Assembly: GCF_001179965.1 (NCBI RefSeq) | Contig: NZ_CVSH01000049.1 | Location: forward strand, 1-43,911 | Direction of reading: 5' to 3' | Length of the DNA stretch: 43,911 bases | DNA from: Candidatus Pelagibacter communis | GTDB taxonomy: Bacteria; Pseudomonadota; Alphaproteobacteria; Pelagibacterales; Pelagibacteraceae | Shown here: piece by piece, positions 1 to 10,713 of the stretch | Numbering within the stretch: the first letter of the stretch is position 1 | Layout of the letters: every line of letters begins with the position of its first letter | Program-made: the position numbers and the translations under genes | The notes under the pieces: generated by a model | What the model was told of the DNA's origin: nothing | The model's database searches: none | What the model saw: the letters and a program-made list of their open reading frames with translations, nothing else

Positions 1-445
1 ATAATAAACAGGACATTAATTTTTCTTCAATATCGCAATGTGGTTTCAGCCAAAAACCTTTTCTATCACATATAACTTCTACCCTTATGTATGAATTAGA
101 TAGGTCTTTCCCCACGAGTTTTGAAACTTTTTCATACGTATTTTTATTTTGCAATTCTTTAATTAGCTTCATTAAATGTGGAAATTCTATGGAATTTTCT
201 TTGGTTATAAAACATCTAAACTTAAGTGCTTTCCCTCCATGAGAAAGTCCTTTTCTAAATTCTGGAGCACCTCCATCAATAGCTCTTGTACCATCATAAT
301 TTAGATCGTGGTCAATTGGATTTGCTATATCGGCATTAACTATTTCATTTATTTGTCCATCAGTGAGAGGTTTATCTAATTCCCAATGTAAAAATGGATC
401 CTCAAATTTTTTTGAATTATTTTCAATAGATTTTAAAAATGACAT
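1..445 (-). CDS. 2OG-Fe(II) oxygenase-like protein, C-terminus cut off by window edge
   Basis: An open frame read on the minus strand from an ATG at 445 runs off the window, giving about 148 N-terminal residues. Near the visible end is the segment GFWLKPHCDIEEK. Its HxD resembles the first two iron ligands of Fe(II)/2-oxoglutarate dioxygenases of the prolyl-hydroxylase type; the distal His and the 2OG-binding Arg would lie outside the window. The start codon overlaps the stop of the upstream ELM1-family gene by one base (TAATG), so the two are probably co-transcribed. The substrate cannot be told. The family call rests on one motif and is moderate. Confidence 0.55.
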   Translation of the reverse strand, partial: MSFLKSIENNSKKFEDPFLHWELDKPLTDGQINEIVNADIANPIDHDLNYDGTRAIDGGAPEFRKGLSHGGKALKFRCFITKENSIEFPHLMKLIKELQNKNTYEKVSKLVGKDLSNSYIRVEVICDRKGFWLKPHCDIEEKLMSCLL

Positions 446-1380
446 TATATTTTTTTTTTAATTATATTAGCTACCCTATTAGTTTCATCAAGTTTTTCAT
501 AGTTCCATACTTCTAATTTATCTTCCAAATTTCTAATAATATTTAATTTAGTAAATAATTTCCTAAATTGTCTAAACCTATAGTCATCTTTTTTTGATTG
601 AATTTGAGCTACATATATTGGTTTACCCGTCAAAGCAGCTTCGGAAATCATCGATGTTGAGTCGCATGTAATCACTAAAAATTCAGAAATAGATAGAGCA
701 GATAAGTAAGCTTTTTTATCTACATTTTTAACGATTATGGTTTCTTTATCAAAAAAACTGCTTGCATGTTCTATTGTGTTAATTGGGGTTCTCATGGATG
801 GTATTATAATAATTTGAAGATCATATTTTTTTGCTAAATTTTTTAGATTTTCAAAAATTTTTTCTAAATTATTTCTATCATAGCTATAGTACTTATTGGG
901 TCCACCTAAAACTAAAAGTAGCTGTTTTTTATCTCTATTAATATTATTTAATAAATAGCCATGATTATCTTTAATTTCTTTTAATGAGAGATAATGTAAT
1001 GCACCTTTTGAATTAATTACATTCTCACCACTTAAGCCGTCGTGCTCTGGTGCAATTATATAATCAAAGTTTTTTAAAGAAACTTTCGGGTCCTGAATAT
1101 GTATATTAATTAATTTTTTTTTTGAATTTTTTTTCAAATATAAAGATGGTATTACACTTTTTCTACCACAAGATATAATTAGATCTATCTCGGGCACAAT
1201 AAATTTTTTGAAAAATAAATTTGAAACTGGTGTTATTTTAGGCGTGATTAACTTTGCAAATAAATTAAGTTCAACTTTTTGGTGTATGTAATCAATGTCT
1301 AATGCTTTTGCTAAACCTTCGACCTGGCTAATCATGCCATGCATACCTTCTGTTAACAATAACCCTTTTAATTTGTACAT
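445..1380 (-). CDS. ELM1-family protein (mitochondrial fission ELM1-like, DUF1022)
   Basis: A 311-residue soluble protein. Recognisable parts are an N-terminal LLLTEGMHGM segment, the central IISCGRKSVIPSL, LINIHIQDPK and YIIAPEHDG motifs, a LLLVLGGPNKYY strand-loop near the middle, and VITCDSTSMISEAALTGKPIYV near the C-terminus. The last resembles the nucleotide-sugar binding region of GT-B glycosyltransferases. This pattern is typical of the bacterial ELM1/DUF1022 family, whose biochemical role in bacteria is not established to my knowledge. It is divergent from trxB across only 21 bp and overlaps the downstream oxygenase-like gene by one base. Confidence 0.75.
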   Translation of the reverse strand: MYKLKGLLLTEGMHGMISQVEGLAKALDIDYIHQKVELNLFAKLITPKITPVSNLFFKKFIVPEIDLIISCGRKSVIPSLYLKKNSKKKLINIHIQDPKVSLKNFDYIIAPEHDGLSGENVINSKGALHYLSLKEIKDNHGYLLNNINRDKKQLLLVLGGPNKYYSYDRNNLEKIFENLKNLAKKYDLQIIIIPSMRTPINTIEHASSFFDKETIIVKNVDKKAYLSALSISEFLVITCDSTSMISEAALTGKPIYVAQIQSKKDDYRFRQFRKLFTKLNIIRNLEDKLEVWNYEKLDETNRVANIIKKKI

Positions 1381-1401
1381 AAATTACTATATAGCTGTGA
1401 T
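1381..1401. promoter_or_regulatory. Bidirectional promoter with a palindromic -10 between ELM1-family gene and trxB
   Basis: The whole 21-bp gap between the two divergent start codons contains one perfect palindrome, CTATATAG at 1387-1394. Read rightwards it offers TATATA ending 8 nt before the trxB ATG. Read leftwards it offers TATAGT about 8 nt before the ELM1-family ATG. Both transcripts would then be nearly leaderless. No good -35 hexamer is evident on either side. This is an inference from motif and geometry only. Confidence 0.4.
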
Positions 1402-2346
1402 ATGAATCAAAATCCAACTAAACACACAAAAGTGTTAATAATTGGATCCGGTCCAGCCGGATACACTGCAGCAGTTTATGCGGCTCGAGCAATGCTTAAT
1501 CCAGTTTTAGTTCATGGTATGGAGCCTGGAGGCCAATTGACTACTACTACTGATGTTGAGAATTATCCCGGATTTGCGGAAGTAATACAAGGTCCTTGGC
1601 TTATGGATCAGATGAAAGAACAAGCTAAAGCGGTTGGTACAGAAATGATAGAAGATCATATCTCCTCGGTTAATCTTAAGTCAAAACCCTTTGAAGCCAC
1701 AGGAGAAAGTGGTCAAAAATATACAGCTGACTCAATAATAATATCGACTGGTGCCCAAGCAAGGTGGCTAAATTTAAAATCTGAACAAGAGTATAGAGGT
1801 TTTGGTGTATCGGCATGTGCAACATGTGATGGATTTTTTTTTAAAGAAAAAACTGTTGCTGTTGTAGGTGGTGGAAACGCAGCTGTTGAAGAAGCTATGT
1901 TTTTAACAAAGTTTGCATCAAAAGTTAAACTTATCCATAGAAGGAATGAACTGAGAGCTGAAAAAATGCTTCAAAAAAAACTTATGGAAAATAAGAAAAT
2001 TGAAATTATTTGGGATACAGTTATTGAAGATGTAATCGGCGATAAAGACCCTAAGAATGTTACTGGGATAAAAATTAAGAATGTAAAATCAAATAAAATT
2101 GATGAATTAAAAGTTGATGGTTTATTTATTGCAATTGGCCATGATCCAGCAACTAATTTATTTAAAGATCAGGTCAATATGGATAAAGAAGGATATTTAA
2201 TTACAAAACCTGACTCTACAGAAACAAATATACCTGGTGTTTTTGCAGCTGGGGATGTTAAAGATAAGATATTTAGACAGGCAGTAACTGCTGCGGGAAT
2301 GGGTTGTATGGCTGCACTAGAGGCTGAAAAGTACTTATCTCACTAA
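1402..2346 (+). CDS. trxB: Thioredoxin-disulfide reductase
   Basis: A 314-residue flavoprotein that passes electrons from NADPH to thioredoxin in the cytoplasm. The FAD-binding GSGPAGYTAA lies at about residues 15-24, the redox-active CATC at Cys139/Cys142, the NADPH-binding GGGNAAVEEA at about 156-165, and the FAD-binding AAGD near the C-terminus. The length is normal for the low-molecular-weight bacterial enzyme. There is no Shine-Dalgarno motif; a TATATA box lies just upstream. It is convergent with aspC, with a 7-nt gap between the stops. Confidence 0.97.
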   Translation: MNQNPTKHTKVLIIGSGPAGYTAAVYAARAMLNPVLVHGMEPGGQLTTTTDVENYPGFAEVIQGPWLMDQMKEQAKAVGTEMIEDHISSVNLKSKPFEATGESGQKYTADSIIISTGAQARWLNLKSEQEYRGFGVSACATCDGFFFKEKTVAVVGGGNAAVEEAMFLTKFASKVKLIHRRNELRAEKMLQKKLMENKKIEIIWDTVIEDVIGDKDPKNVTGIKIKNVKSNKIDELKVDGLFIAIGHDPATNLFKDQVNMDKEGYLITKPDSTETNIPGVFAAGDVKDKIFRQAVTAAGMGCMAALEAEKYLSH

Positions 2347-2353
2347 TTTTAAA

Positions 2354-3565
<1,212 letters not shown>

Positions 3566-3589
3566 TTATTTTAATACTTTGTTTATTAT

Positions 3590-5764
3590 ATGCAAAATAC
3601 ATATCAAGATTTAATTACTGATTTAGAGGGAAAAAAGCCAGAAATAAGTGGAAAACTTGAAGGTGGCAAAAAATTCAAAATAGTATCCGATTTTAAACCT
3701 GCTGGTGATCAGCCAGCTGCAATTAAAAAATTAGTTGATGGTGCAAATAAACAACAATTTAACCAAGTTTTGTTGGGAGTCACTGGATCTGGAAAAACTT
3801 TTACCATGGCCAAAATCATAGAGACTACCAATAGACCAGCTTTAATTTTAGCGCCAAATAAAACTTTGGCAGCACAGCTTTATGGGGAAATGAAAAGCTT
3901 TTTTCCAAACAACGCAGTAGAATATTTTGTTTCTTATTACGATTATTATACGCCAGAGGCATACGTTCCAAGATCAGATACTTACATAGAGAAAGAGGCA
4001 TCGATAAATGAACAGATTGACAGAATGAGGCACTCTGCTACGCGATCTCTTTTGGAAAGAGATGATGTTTTAATAGTAGCAAGCGTTTCATGTATTTATG
4101 GATTGGGCTCTGTTGAAGCATACAGCAAAATGACTTTAACTCTTCAAAAAAATTACGACTATAATAGAGAACAAATAATAAAATCCTTAGTTGCTCTACA
4201 ATATAAAAGAAATGATCAAAATTTTTATAGAGGAACATTTAGAGCTCGTGGGGAATATCTTGAAATATTTCCTTCACATCTTGAAGATAGAGCTTGGAGA
4301 TTAAGTCTATTTGGAGACAAGTTAGAAAAAATCGAGGAGTTTGATCCTTTAACAGGAGATCAGGTTAGAGAACTTAATTTAATAAAGGTCTATGCAAACA
4401 GTCATTACATAACTCCAAAACCAACAGTGGAACAAGCAATTATTAATATAAGAAAAGAATTAGAAGTTACTTTAAAAAAACATAAATCAGAAAATAAATT
4501 ACTTGAAGCACAAAGATTAGAGGAAAGAACAAGATTTGATTTAGAAATGATTGAAGCAACTGGATCTTGTGCAGGTATAGAAAATTACTCAAGATTTTTA
4601 TCCGGCAGAAAGCCTGGTGAGCCACCGCCAACACTATTTGAATACTTTCCTGACAATACTCTAATCTTTGTTGACGAGTCTCATGTAACTGTACCGCAAT
4701 TAAATGGTATGTATAAAGGGGATAGATCAAGAAAAAGTACTTTAGCAGAATATGGTTTTAGACTTCCATCTTGTATGGATAATAGACCTTTAAAATTTGA
4801 AGAATGGGATTTAATGAGAACACAAACGGTTTTTGTTTCTGCAACTCCTGGACCATGGGAACTAGAGCAAACTAAAGGAAAATATATTGACCAAGTTATT
4901 AGACCAACTGGTTTAATAGATCCTCCAGTGGAAATAAGACCAGCAAAAAATCAAGTTGATGATTTAATGCATGAGTGTAAAAAAGTAATTGAAAACAATC
5001 ATAGAGTTTTAGTAACTACTTTAACAAAAAAAATGGCTGAGGATCTCACAGAGTATCTTCATGAGAATGGTATCAAAGTAAGATACCTTCATTCCGATAT
5101 CGATACTTTGGAAAGAATAGAAATCATGAGAGATCTTAGAATGGGAGTATTTGATGTTCTTGTTGGAATAAATCTTTTAAGAGAGGGTTTAGATATTCCA
5201 GAGTGCGCTATGGTTGGAATTCTTGATGCAGATAAAGAAGGTTTTTTAAGATCTGAAACTTCTTTAATTCAAACTATCGGAAGAGCTGCTAGAAACATAG
5301 AGGGAAAAGTAATTTTATATGCTGATAAAGAGACTAAAAGTATAAAAAAAGCAATTCAAGAAACAGAAAGACGAAGAAAAATACAATTAGCTTATAATAA
5401 AAAACATAACATTGATGCTAAAACTGTAAAAAAAGAGATTAGCGACATATTAGAAAGCGTTTACGAAAAGGATTATGTCAAAATAAGCGAGGGGTCGAAT
5501 ATTGGTGGAAACCTAAAAAAACACCTTAAAGGGCTTGATAAAAAAATGAAAGAAGCTGCATCCAACTTAGAATTTGAGGAAGCAGCAAAGATAAGAGACG
5601 AAATTAGAAAATTACAAACCACAGAACTTGAAATTACTTTAAATCCAAAAATTAGACAGTACGATGTTAAAAATAAAATATACCCAAAAGGAAGATCAAC
5701 TTTAGGAATGCCTGGTACAAGAGTGACTAAAAAAAAGGATAAAAAATGGAAGCAAAAAAGATAA
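3590..5764 (+). CDS. uvrB: UvrABC excinuclease subunit B
   Basis: A 724-residue DNA-damage-verifying helicase-like subunit of nucleotide excision repair. Visible are the Walker [13 protein letters not shown] near residue 62, the [15 protein letters not shown]-type beta-hairpin region (here [15 protein letters not shown]), a DESH Walker B, TIGRAARN helicase motif VI, and a C-terminal UVR motif ([16 protein letters not shown]) that contacts UvrC. uvrC lies about 1.1 kb downstream in the same overlapping run. The last 19 nt overlap the next gene. An N-terminal extension of about 25 residues precedes the conserved [14 protein letters not shown] block. Confidence 0.97.
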   Translation: MQNTYQDLITDLEGKKPEISGKLEGGKKFKIVSDFKPAGDQPAAIKKLVDGANKQQFNQVLLGVTGSGKTFTMAKIIETTNRPALILAPNKTLAAQLYGEMKSFFPNNAVEYFVSYYDYYTPEAYVPRSDTYIEKEASINEQIDRMRHSATRSLLERDDVLIVASVSCIYGLGSVEAYSKMTLTLQKNYDYNREQIIKSLVALQYKRNDQNFYRGTFRARGEYLEIFPSHLEDRAWRLSLFGDKLEKIEEFDPLTGDQVRELNLIKVYANSHYITPKPTVEQAIINIRKELEVTLKKHKSENKLLEAQRLEERTRFDLEMIEATGSCAGIENYSRFLSGRKPGEPPPTLFEYFPDNTLIFVDESHVTVPQLNGMYKGDRSRKSTLAEYGFRLPSCMDNRPLKFEEWDLMRTQTVFVSATPGPWELEQTKGKYIDQVIRPTGLIDPPVEIRPAKNQVDDLMHECKKVIENNHRVLVTTLTKKMAEDLTEYLHENGIKVRYLHSDIDTLERIEIMRDLRMGVFDVLVGINLLREGLDIPECAMVGILDADKEGFLRSETSLIQTIGRAARNIEGKVILYADKETKSIKKAIQETERRRKIQLAYNKKHNIDAKTVKKEISDILESVYEKDYVKISEGSNIGGNLKKHLKGLDKKMKEAASNLEFEEAAKIRDEIRKLQTTELEITLNPKIRQYDVKNKIYPKGRSTLGMPGTRVTKKKDKKWKQKR

Positions 5765-6501
5765 TTATTACTGGTGGAGCCACAAGAATTGGTGCTGCAA
5801 TTGCCAATAAGTTATCTGGCCCAAATAAAGAAATAGTTATTCACTTCAACAAATCAAAGTCTAAAGCCGAGGATTTAAAAAAAAAATTATTTTTAAAGGG
5901 ATCAAAAATATATTTAATAAAAGCTGATCTTAATAAAGATAGTGATTTAAAAAAAATTATCAAATTTGCAAAGTCAAAATTAAAATATTTCGATTGTTTG
6001 ATAAATAATGCCTCTTTATTTGAAAACGATAAATTGGACAATTTTACATCTCAAAGTTGGGAAAAACACATAACGACTAACTTAAAGGCCCCTGCCTACC
6101 TCTCAAAAGAATTTTCAAAAAATATAAAAGGAATAAACAATAATATTATTAATATTCTTGACCAAAGGGTTTTTAAACTAACGCCATTTTTTTTCTCTTA
6201 TACTTTGAGTAAAACCGGTTTATATACCTTGACCAAAACAAGTGCAATGAGTTTAGCCCCTCAAATTAGGGTTAACGGTATAGCTCCTGGACCTACAATT
6301 AAAAATAAAAGACAATCAATGAAACATTTTAAAAATCAATACCTGGCGACACCACTAAAAAAACAAGTTAATGTAGATGAAATTTGTAATGCTGTTGACT
6401 TCTTTATTAAAAACAGCTCTATTACTGGACAGGTTGTAGCTTTGGATAGTGGTCAAAGCCTTAATTGGCAAACACCAGATATTTTGAAGGGAAAAGAATG
6501 A
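5746..6501 (+). CDS. Short-chain dehydrogenase/reductase, FolM/pteridine-reductase-like
   Basis: A 251-residue SDR enzyme. The Rossmann glycine motif is [12 protein letters not shown] at the N-terminus. The NNAS motif lies near residue 87, the catalytic YTLSK near 150, and NGIAPGP after it. The TRIG/RRIG form of the dinucleotide motif is typical of pteridine reductases and FolM-type dihydromonapterin/dihydrofolate reductases. It overlaps uvrB by 19 nt and shares an ATGA with folB directly downstream, which supports a role in folate or pterin metabolism. The substrate is inferred from motif and context only. Confidence 0.75.
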   Translation: MEAKKIIITGGATRIGAAIANKLSGPNKEIVIHFNKSKSKAEDLKKKLFLKGSKIYLIKADLNKDSDLKKIIKFAKSKLKYFDCLINNASLFENDKLDNFTSQSWEKHITTNLKAPAYLSKEFSKNIKGINNNIINILDQRVFKLTPFFFSYTLSKTGLYTLTKTSAMSLAPQIRVNGIAPGPTIKNKRQSMKHFKNQYLATPLKKQVNVDEICNAVDFFIKNSSITGQVVALDSGQSLNWQTPDILKGKE

Positions 6502-6923
6502 AAAAAAATAATTTTAAGATTATAAAATTAGATAAAAGTAAAAGTCTATTTAATTACGAAAAAAAAGTTATTATAAGTGAATTAATTTTAAATCTTAAGT
6601 TGGGCTATTATGACTTTGAAAAAGAAAAACCTCAAAAAGTAAAGTTTAGTTTAGAAGCAAATTACGAGGATAAAAAACCAACAAATGATAAAGATTTAAA
6701 ATCAATAGTAAATTACGCTAAGCTTGTAAGATTAGTAAAAAAACTTGTTAAAAATAGACATTATAATTTTCTTGAAACTTTAGCTGAGGATGTATTTGAT
6801 GAATTATTTAAAGATAAACGAATTGGTAAAATATCTCTTAAAATTGAAAAACTAGAGGTACTAAAAGATTGTTCCTCTGTAGGAATTCAAATATCAAAAA
6901 AAAGAAGCCATGATCAGCTCTGA
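6498..6923 (+). CDS. folB: Dihydroneopterin aldolase family protein
   Basis: A 141-residue protein of the tunnel-fold FolB family, which cleaves dihydroneopterin to glycolaldehyde and hydroxymethyl-dihydropterin in folate synthesis. The conserved blocks are [19 protein letters not shown], the IVNYAKL stretch (the Tyr contacts the pterin), [10 protein letters not shown] (conserved Glu) and LKIEKLEVL (probable catalytic Lys). The start was placed at ATG 6498, which overlaps the preceding stop as ATGA and follows GAAGG; an in-frame ATG at 6465 would force a 36-nt overlap and add non-conserved residues. About 20 residues precede the conserved core. It overlaps uvrC by 14 nt. Confidence 0.8.
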   Translation: MKKNNFKIIKLDKSKSLFNYEKKVIISELILNLKLGYYDFEKEKPQKVKFSLEANYEDKKPTNDKDLKSIVNYAKLVRLVKKLVKNRHYNFLETLAEDVFDELFKDKRIGKISLKIEKLEVLKDCSSVGIQISKKRSHDQL

Positions 6924-8745
6924 AATAGGAAAAGAAGTAATCAAAAAAGAACTAGCACTAATACCTAAGCTCCCGGGTGTTTACAAAATGATTAACTCAA
7001 AAAATGAAATTTTATATGTCGGAAAAGCTAAGAATTTACCTAATAGATTAAAAAGCTACGTGTCAGAAAAAAATCACATAATTAGGACAGAGCGAATGTT
7101 GTCTCAGACCAAAAAAATTGAAATAACAACTACTTCTAACGAAAGCGAAGCTTTATTACTTGAAGCAAATTTAATAAAAAAACATAAACCAAAATTTAAT
7201 ATTCTTTTACGAGATGATAAATCTTTTCCATTTATTTTTATTGGTAAAGAAGATAAATGGCCTCAAATTAAAAGGCATAGAGGTAAAAAAGAAAAAAAAG
7301 GATTTTTCTTTGGTCCATTTGCATCAGCTGGATCTGCAAATTGGACAATTAAGATGATTCAAAAAATTTTTCATCTTAGAGTATGCGATGATACAGTATT
7401 TAAAAATAGAGAAAGACCTTGTATCTTATATCAAATAAAAAGATGTTCAGCTCCATGCGTAGGGTTTATTGAAGAAAAGGAATATAAACAATCAGTTGAC
7501 GATGCAATAGAATTTGTGTCAGGGAAATCAAGAAAGATACAAAAAAATCTTTCTCAGCAAATGGAAAAAGCTAGTGAAGAACTTGATTTTGAAAAGGCGA
7601 CAATTTTAAGAGATAGAATTAAATCACTAAATATTATTCAGTCTTCTCAAAGAGTAAATGAAGCAAATCTGGTAGAGGCAGATGTAATTGCTGGTTATAA
7701 AGAATCTGGAAAAACTTGTATTCAAGTTTTTTTTTATAGATCAAAACAAAATTGGGGAAACCAAGCTTTTTATCCCAAACACGATGCTGAGGAAAATCTT
7801 AGTGAAATATTAAATTCATTCGTATCTCAATTTTATGAAAATAAAAGTGTCCCCGCATCAATAATTCTTTCTGAAAATATAAGAGAAAAAGACTTAATTG
7901 AAAAAACTCTATCAAAAAAAGAGGATAAACAAATTAATATTTCTGTTGCAAAAAAAGGATCAAAATTAAAAGTAATCAATCAAGCAATTAAAAATGCAAA
8001 GGATAGTTTAAGTAGAAAACTTTACGAAAGCCAAAATAATAAAGAATTATTTGAGTCAGTAGCTAAAAAATTTAATTTAGAAACAAACATTAATTTAATT
8101 GAAGTTTATGATAATAGCCATATTCAAGGCACAAATAGTGTTGGTGCTTTAATAACATATGGAGAAGAAGGATTTATTAAAAAAAGATACAGAAAATTTA
8201 ACATTAAAATTAGAGAAAACAGTCAAGATGATTATGGCATGATAAAAGAAGTTTTAGAAAGAAGATTTAAAAGAGCACTTCAAGAAAAAGATAACTATCT
8301 GACTTTTCCTGATCTTGTTTTAATAGATGGTGGTAAAGGTCAATATTCAAGTGCAAGATCAAGTCTTAATGAACTAGGACTTCATGATATCCCCGTAATA
8401 GCTATAGCAAAAGGCAAAATGAGAAACAGTGGTAATGAGGTTTTCTTTCATAACGGAAAAGAGCTTAAATTTGAAAAAAATGATCCAACTCTATTTTTCT
8501 TGCAAAGAATTAGGGACGAAGCGCATAGATTTGCGGTGAGTGCACATAGAGCTAAAAGAAAGAAAGGTATGACAAGTTCTTTGCTTGATCAAATCGAGGG
8601 AATTGGATCGATTAGAAAGAGAGCATTATTAAATCATTTTGGATCAGCTCGAGCTGTTGAGTCAGCAAGTTTAGATGAGATTCAGTCAGTTGATGGAGTT
8701 GAAGAAAAGGTTGCAAAAAAAATTTATAATTTTTTTCACGAATGA
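6910..8745 (+). CDS. uvrC: UvrABC excinuclease subunit C
   Basis: A 611-residue nuclease that makes both incisions in nucleotide excision repair. Domains in order: an N-terminal GIY-YIG nuclease ([25 protein letters not shown]-type block), a CCxxR-like cysteine region with [16 protein letters not shown], a UVR motif ([13 protein letters not shown]) that pairs with UvrB, the RNase H-like endonuclease domain ([21 protein letters not shown]), and a C-terminal double helix-hairpin-helix ([17 protein letters not shown]). The length is usual for the family. It overlaps folB by 14 nt and shares ATGA with pgsA. Confidence 0.97.
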   Translation: MISSEIGKEVIKKELALIPKLPGVYKMINSKNEILYVGKAKNLPNRLKSYVSEKNHIIRTERMLSQTKKIEITTTSNESEALLLEANLIKKHKPKFNILLRDDKSFPFIFIGKEDKWPQIKRHRGKKEKKGFFFGPFASAGSANWTIKMIQKIFHLRVCDDTVFKNRERPCILYQIKRCSAPCVGFIEEKEYKQSVDDAIEFVSGKSRKIQKNLSQQMEKASEELDFEKATILRDRIKSLNIIQSSQRVNEANLVEADVIAGYKESGKTCIQVFFYRSKQNWGNQAFYPKHDAEENLSEILNSFVSQFYENKSVPASIILSENIREKDLIEKTLSKKEDKQINISVAKKGSKLKVINQAIKNAKDSLSRKLYESQNNKELFESVAKKFNLETNINLIEVYDNSHIQGTNSVGALITYGEEGFIKKRYRKFNIKIRENSQDDYGMIKEVLERRFKRALQEKDNYLTFPDLVLIDGGKGQYSSARSSLNELGLHDIPVIAIAKGKMRNSGNEVFFHNGKELKFEKNDPTLFFLQRIRDEAHRFAVSAHRAKRKKGMTSSLLDQIEGIGSIRKRALLNHFGSARAVESASLDEIQSVDGVEEKVAKKIYNFFHE

Positions 8746-9326
8746 AAATAAAAATTCCAAATTACTTGACTATAGGAAGAATTATTATAGTACCAATTTT
8801 TGTATTCGCATTTTATCTTCCTGGCTTTTATGGAGATTTAATACCATTTGTTTTATTTTTAGTGGCTTCTTTTACTGATTTTCTTGATGGACTATTAGCT
8901 AGAATGTTCAAAGAAGAGTCTAAATTAGGAGAGCTATTAGACCCAATTGCAGACAAAATTATTGTAGCTACAGCACTTATTTTATTAGTGATGGATGGAA
9001 CAATTAGAAATTATGAAGTTATCGCTGCAATAATTATTTTAACCAGAGAAATTTTGATATCAGGTTTAAGAGAATTTTTAGCTAAAGGACAAATTAAACT
9101 TCCTGTCTCTAATTTAGCAAAATTAAAAACTTTTCTTCAAATGTTTTCTATTGCACTTTTACTTACTGGTGAAACTGGGAATAAATTAATTAATTTTCAA
9201 GACTATAATGCTCAAACAATCGGGATGCTTTTACTTTGGCTGTCAGCTTTTCTGACACTTTATACAGGTTATGATTATTTGAGAAAAGGTATCGACCATG
9301 CAATTTCTGAAGATAATAAAAATTAA
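8742..9326 (+). CDS. pgsA: CDP-diacylglycerol-glycerol-3-phosphate 3-phosphatidyltransferase
   Basis: A 194-residue inner-membrane CDP-alcohol phosphatidyltransferase that commits CDP-diacylglycerol to phosphatidylglycerol synthesis. The family signature D-G-x2-A-R-x8-G-x3-D-x3-D is visible as [11 protein letters not shown] followed by [11 protein letters not shown]. Hydrophobic segments surround the motif, and the N-terminus ([10 protein letters not shown]) is typical. It begins inside the uvrC stop (ATGA). uvrC-pgsA adjacency is a common bacterial arrangement. Its TAA stop shares the palindrome TTAA with the stop of the convergent ilvE. Confidence 0.93.
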   Translation: MKIKIPNYLTIGRIIIVPIFVFAFYLPGFYGDLIPFVLFLVASFTDFLDGLLARMFKEESKLGELLDPIADKIIVATALILLVMDGTIRNYEVIAAIIILTREILISGLREFLAKGQIKLPVSNLAKLKTFLQMFSIALLLTGETGNKLINFQDYNAQTIGMLLLWLSAFLTLYTGYDYLRKGIDHAISEDNKN

Positions 9327-10204
9327 GCAGCGATTTTCTTTCTTACAATATCTTGATAGCTTTTAGAAAGTTCCATAATAGTATTGCATACTTTAAAATT
9401 AAATCTATCAATGGATGAAACTGGAGTTACCTCTGCAGCGGTACCTGTCAAAAAACACCCAACAAAATTTGATAATTCTGATACCTCTATCTTTCTTTCA
9501 AATACTTTAATATTTTTTGTTTTTGCTATTTCAATAATCGTACGTCTTGTTATTCCATCTAAAAATGAATCTGGGGTTGGGGTATGTAAATTACCATCTT
9601 TATCCTTAAAAAAAATATTTGCACCAGTTGCTTCTGCAACTTTTCCTTCATGATCGAGCATTAAAGAATCTGTGTAACCTTGACTTTCTGCATCATGTTT
9701 AGATAAAGTACATATCATATATAAACCAGCAGCTTTTGTATCCCAGGGAATTGACTCTGGTGATGGCCTTTTCCATTTTGAAATGTTTAATTTAATGCCT
9801 TCTGTTTTTAATTTTGGGTCAAAGTATGAGCCCCACTCCCATGTTGCAATAGCAACATGAATTTTTGTTTGTTGAGCGGATATTGCCATCATCTCACTTC
9901 CACGCCAAGCGACTGGTCTTACATAACCATTATTTACTTTTTGTATAGATATTATTTTTTTACTCGCTTCATTGATTTGATCTTGTGAGAACGGTATAGT
10001 GAAACCCATTCTTTTTGCTGAATAAAAAAATCTCTCTGTATGCTCTTCAAGTTTAAAAATAGCTCCATCGTAAACCCTTTCACCTTCAAATACACAGCTA
10101 GCATAATGTAAGCCGTGGCTAAGAACATGCAATTTAACATCGCCCCAATCTACTAGATTGTCATTATACCAAATTTTGCCAGATCTTTTATCGTAAGGTA
10201 TCAT
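9323..10204 (-). CDS. ilvE: Branched-chain amino acid aminotransferase
   Basis: A 293-residue fold-type IV PLP enzyme that makes or degrades Val, Leu and Ile by transamination with glutamate. Typical blocks are VHVLSHGLHY-like KLHVLSHGLHYASCVFEGER, YVRPVAWRG, the PLP-lysine segment DTKAAGLY, the EATGANIFF motif, and DGITRRTIIEIA. The ATG at 10204 is preceded by a good promoter on the minus strand. The upstream neighbour in the opposite direction is a MarR regulator, an order seen in other alphaproteobacteria. Confidence 0.94.
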   Translation of the reverse strand: MIPYDKRSGKIWYNDNLVDWGDVKLHVLSHGLHYASCVFEGERVYDGAIFKLEEHTERFFYSAKRMGFTIPFSQDQINEASKKIISIQKVNNGYVRPVAWRGSEMMAISAQQTKIHVAIATWEWGSYFDPKLKTEGIKLNISKWKRPSPESIPWDTKAAGLYMICTLSKHDAESQGYTDSLMLDHEGKVAEATGANIFFKDKDGNLHTPTPDSFLDGITRRTIIEIAKTKNIKVFERKIEVSELSNFVGCFLTGTAAEVTPVSSIDRFNFKVCNTIMELSKSYQDIVRKKIAA

Positions 10205-10226
10205 AAGAAAAATATATTTTATTAAA

Positions 10227-10255
10227 AAAATATCTTTCTAAATATAATATGTCAA
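10227..10255 (-). promoter_or_regulatory. Sigma70-type promoter of ilvE
   Basis: On the minus strand a perfect TTGACA (plus-strand positions 10250-10255) is followed after exactly 17 nt by TATTTT (10227-10232), a 4/6 match to the -10 consensus, about 22 nt ahead of the ilvE ATG. The spacing and the perfect -35 make this one of the most convincing promoters in the window. It overlaps the -10 of the divergent MarR gene. Confidence 0.6.
10243..10248 (+). promoter_or_regulatory. -10 element of the MarR/response regulator/kinase operon
   Basis: A perfect TATAAT lies 21 nt upstream of the MarR-gene ATG. No clear -35 is present at 16-18 nt spacing, as expected for an activator-dependent or extended promoter. 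It lies inside the 17-nt spacer of the minus-strand ilvE promoter, so the two polymerases would exclude each other. Confidence 0.5.
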
Positions 10256-10269
10256 TATAACTTACCAAT

Positions 10270-10713
10270 ATGAAAGATCTTTTATATTTAAAAGATGATC
10301 ATTTAAAAGAGTTTATTGAGAAGCTTTTTGTAAGCTACAGGGAGTCATTTAATGATGCAAAAAAAACACTCGATAAACATTCATTGGGAATAGCTCATCA
10401 CAAGGTAATACATATCATTTCCATCAATGAAGGGATAACAATTTCTAATCTTTTAAAAAAGCTCAAAATAACAAAACAAAGTCTTAATCGAGTTATTAAA
10501 GAGCTTGTTAAATTAGATATCATACTATTTAAAAAAGGGGAAAAAGACACAAGATTAAAACATGTTTACCTGACAAAAAAAGGTATGAAAATTTTTGAAG
10601 AAATTTTCTCAGCCCAAAAAAAAAGAATTTACAATGCTCTTTTAAATTCTACTTCGAATGAGGTAAATAATTTTAATAATGTTATAAAAAAAATAATTAA
10701 TGAAAAAATTTGA
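10270..10713 (+). CDS. MarR-family winged-helix transcriptional regulator (PetP-like by position)
   Basis: A 147-residue protein with the MarR winged-helix arrangement: an N-terminal dimerisation helix, the helix-turn-helix ITISNLLKKLKITKQSLNRVIKELVKLDII, and a wing around KKGEKDTRLKHVYLTKKG. It overlaps the response regulator by 14 nt and is divergent from ilvE. In Rhodobacter the MarR-like PetP and OmpR-like PetR form such a pair, so this may be the equivalent. That link is inferred from family and order, not from a ligand or target visible here. Confidence 0.8.
   Translation: MKDLLYLKDDHLKEFIEKLFVSYRESFNDAKKTLDKHSLGIAHHKVIHIISINEGITISNLLKKLKITKQSLNRVIKELVKLDIILFKKGEKDTRLKHVYLTKKGMKIFEEIFSAQKKRIYNALLNSTSNEVNNFNNVIKKIINEKI

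Noticed and set aside
1402-2346. trxB as part of the proteorhodopsin neighbourhood
   Set aside because: No rhodopsin or ferredoxin gene lies beside it in this window; it is flanked by an ELM1-family gene and aspC.
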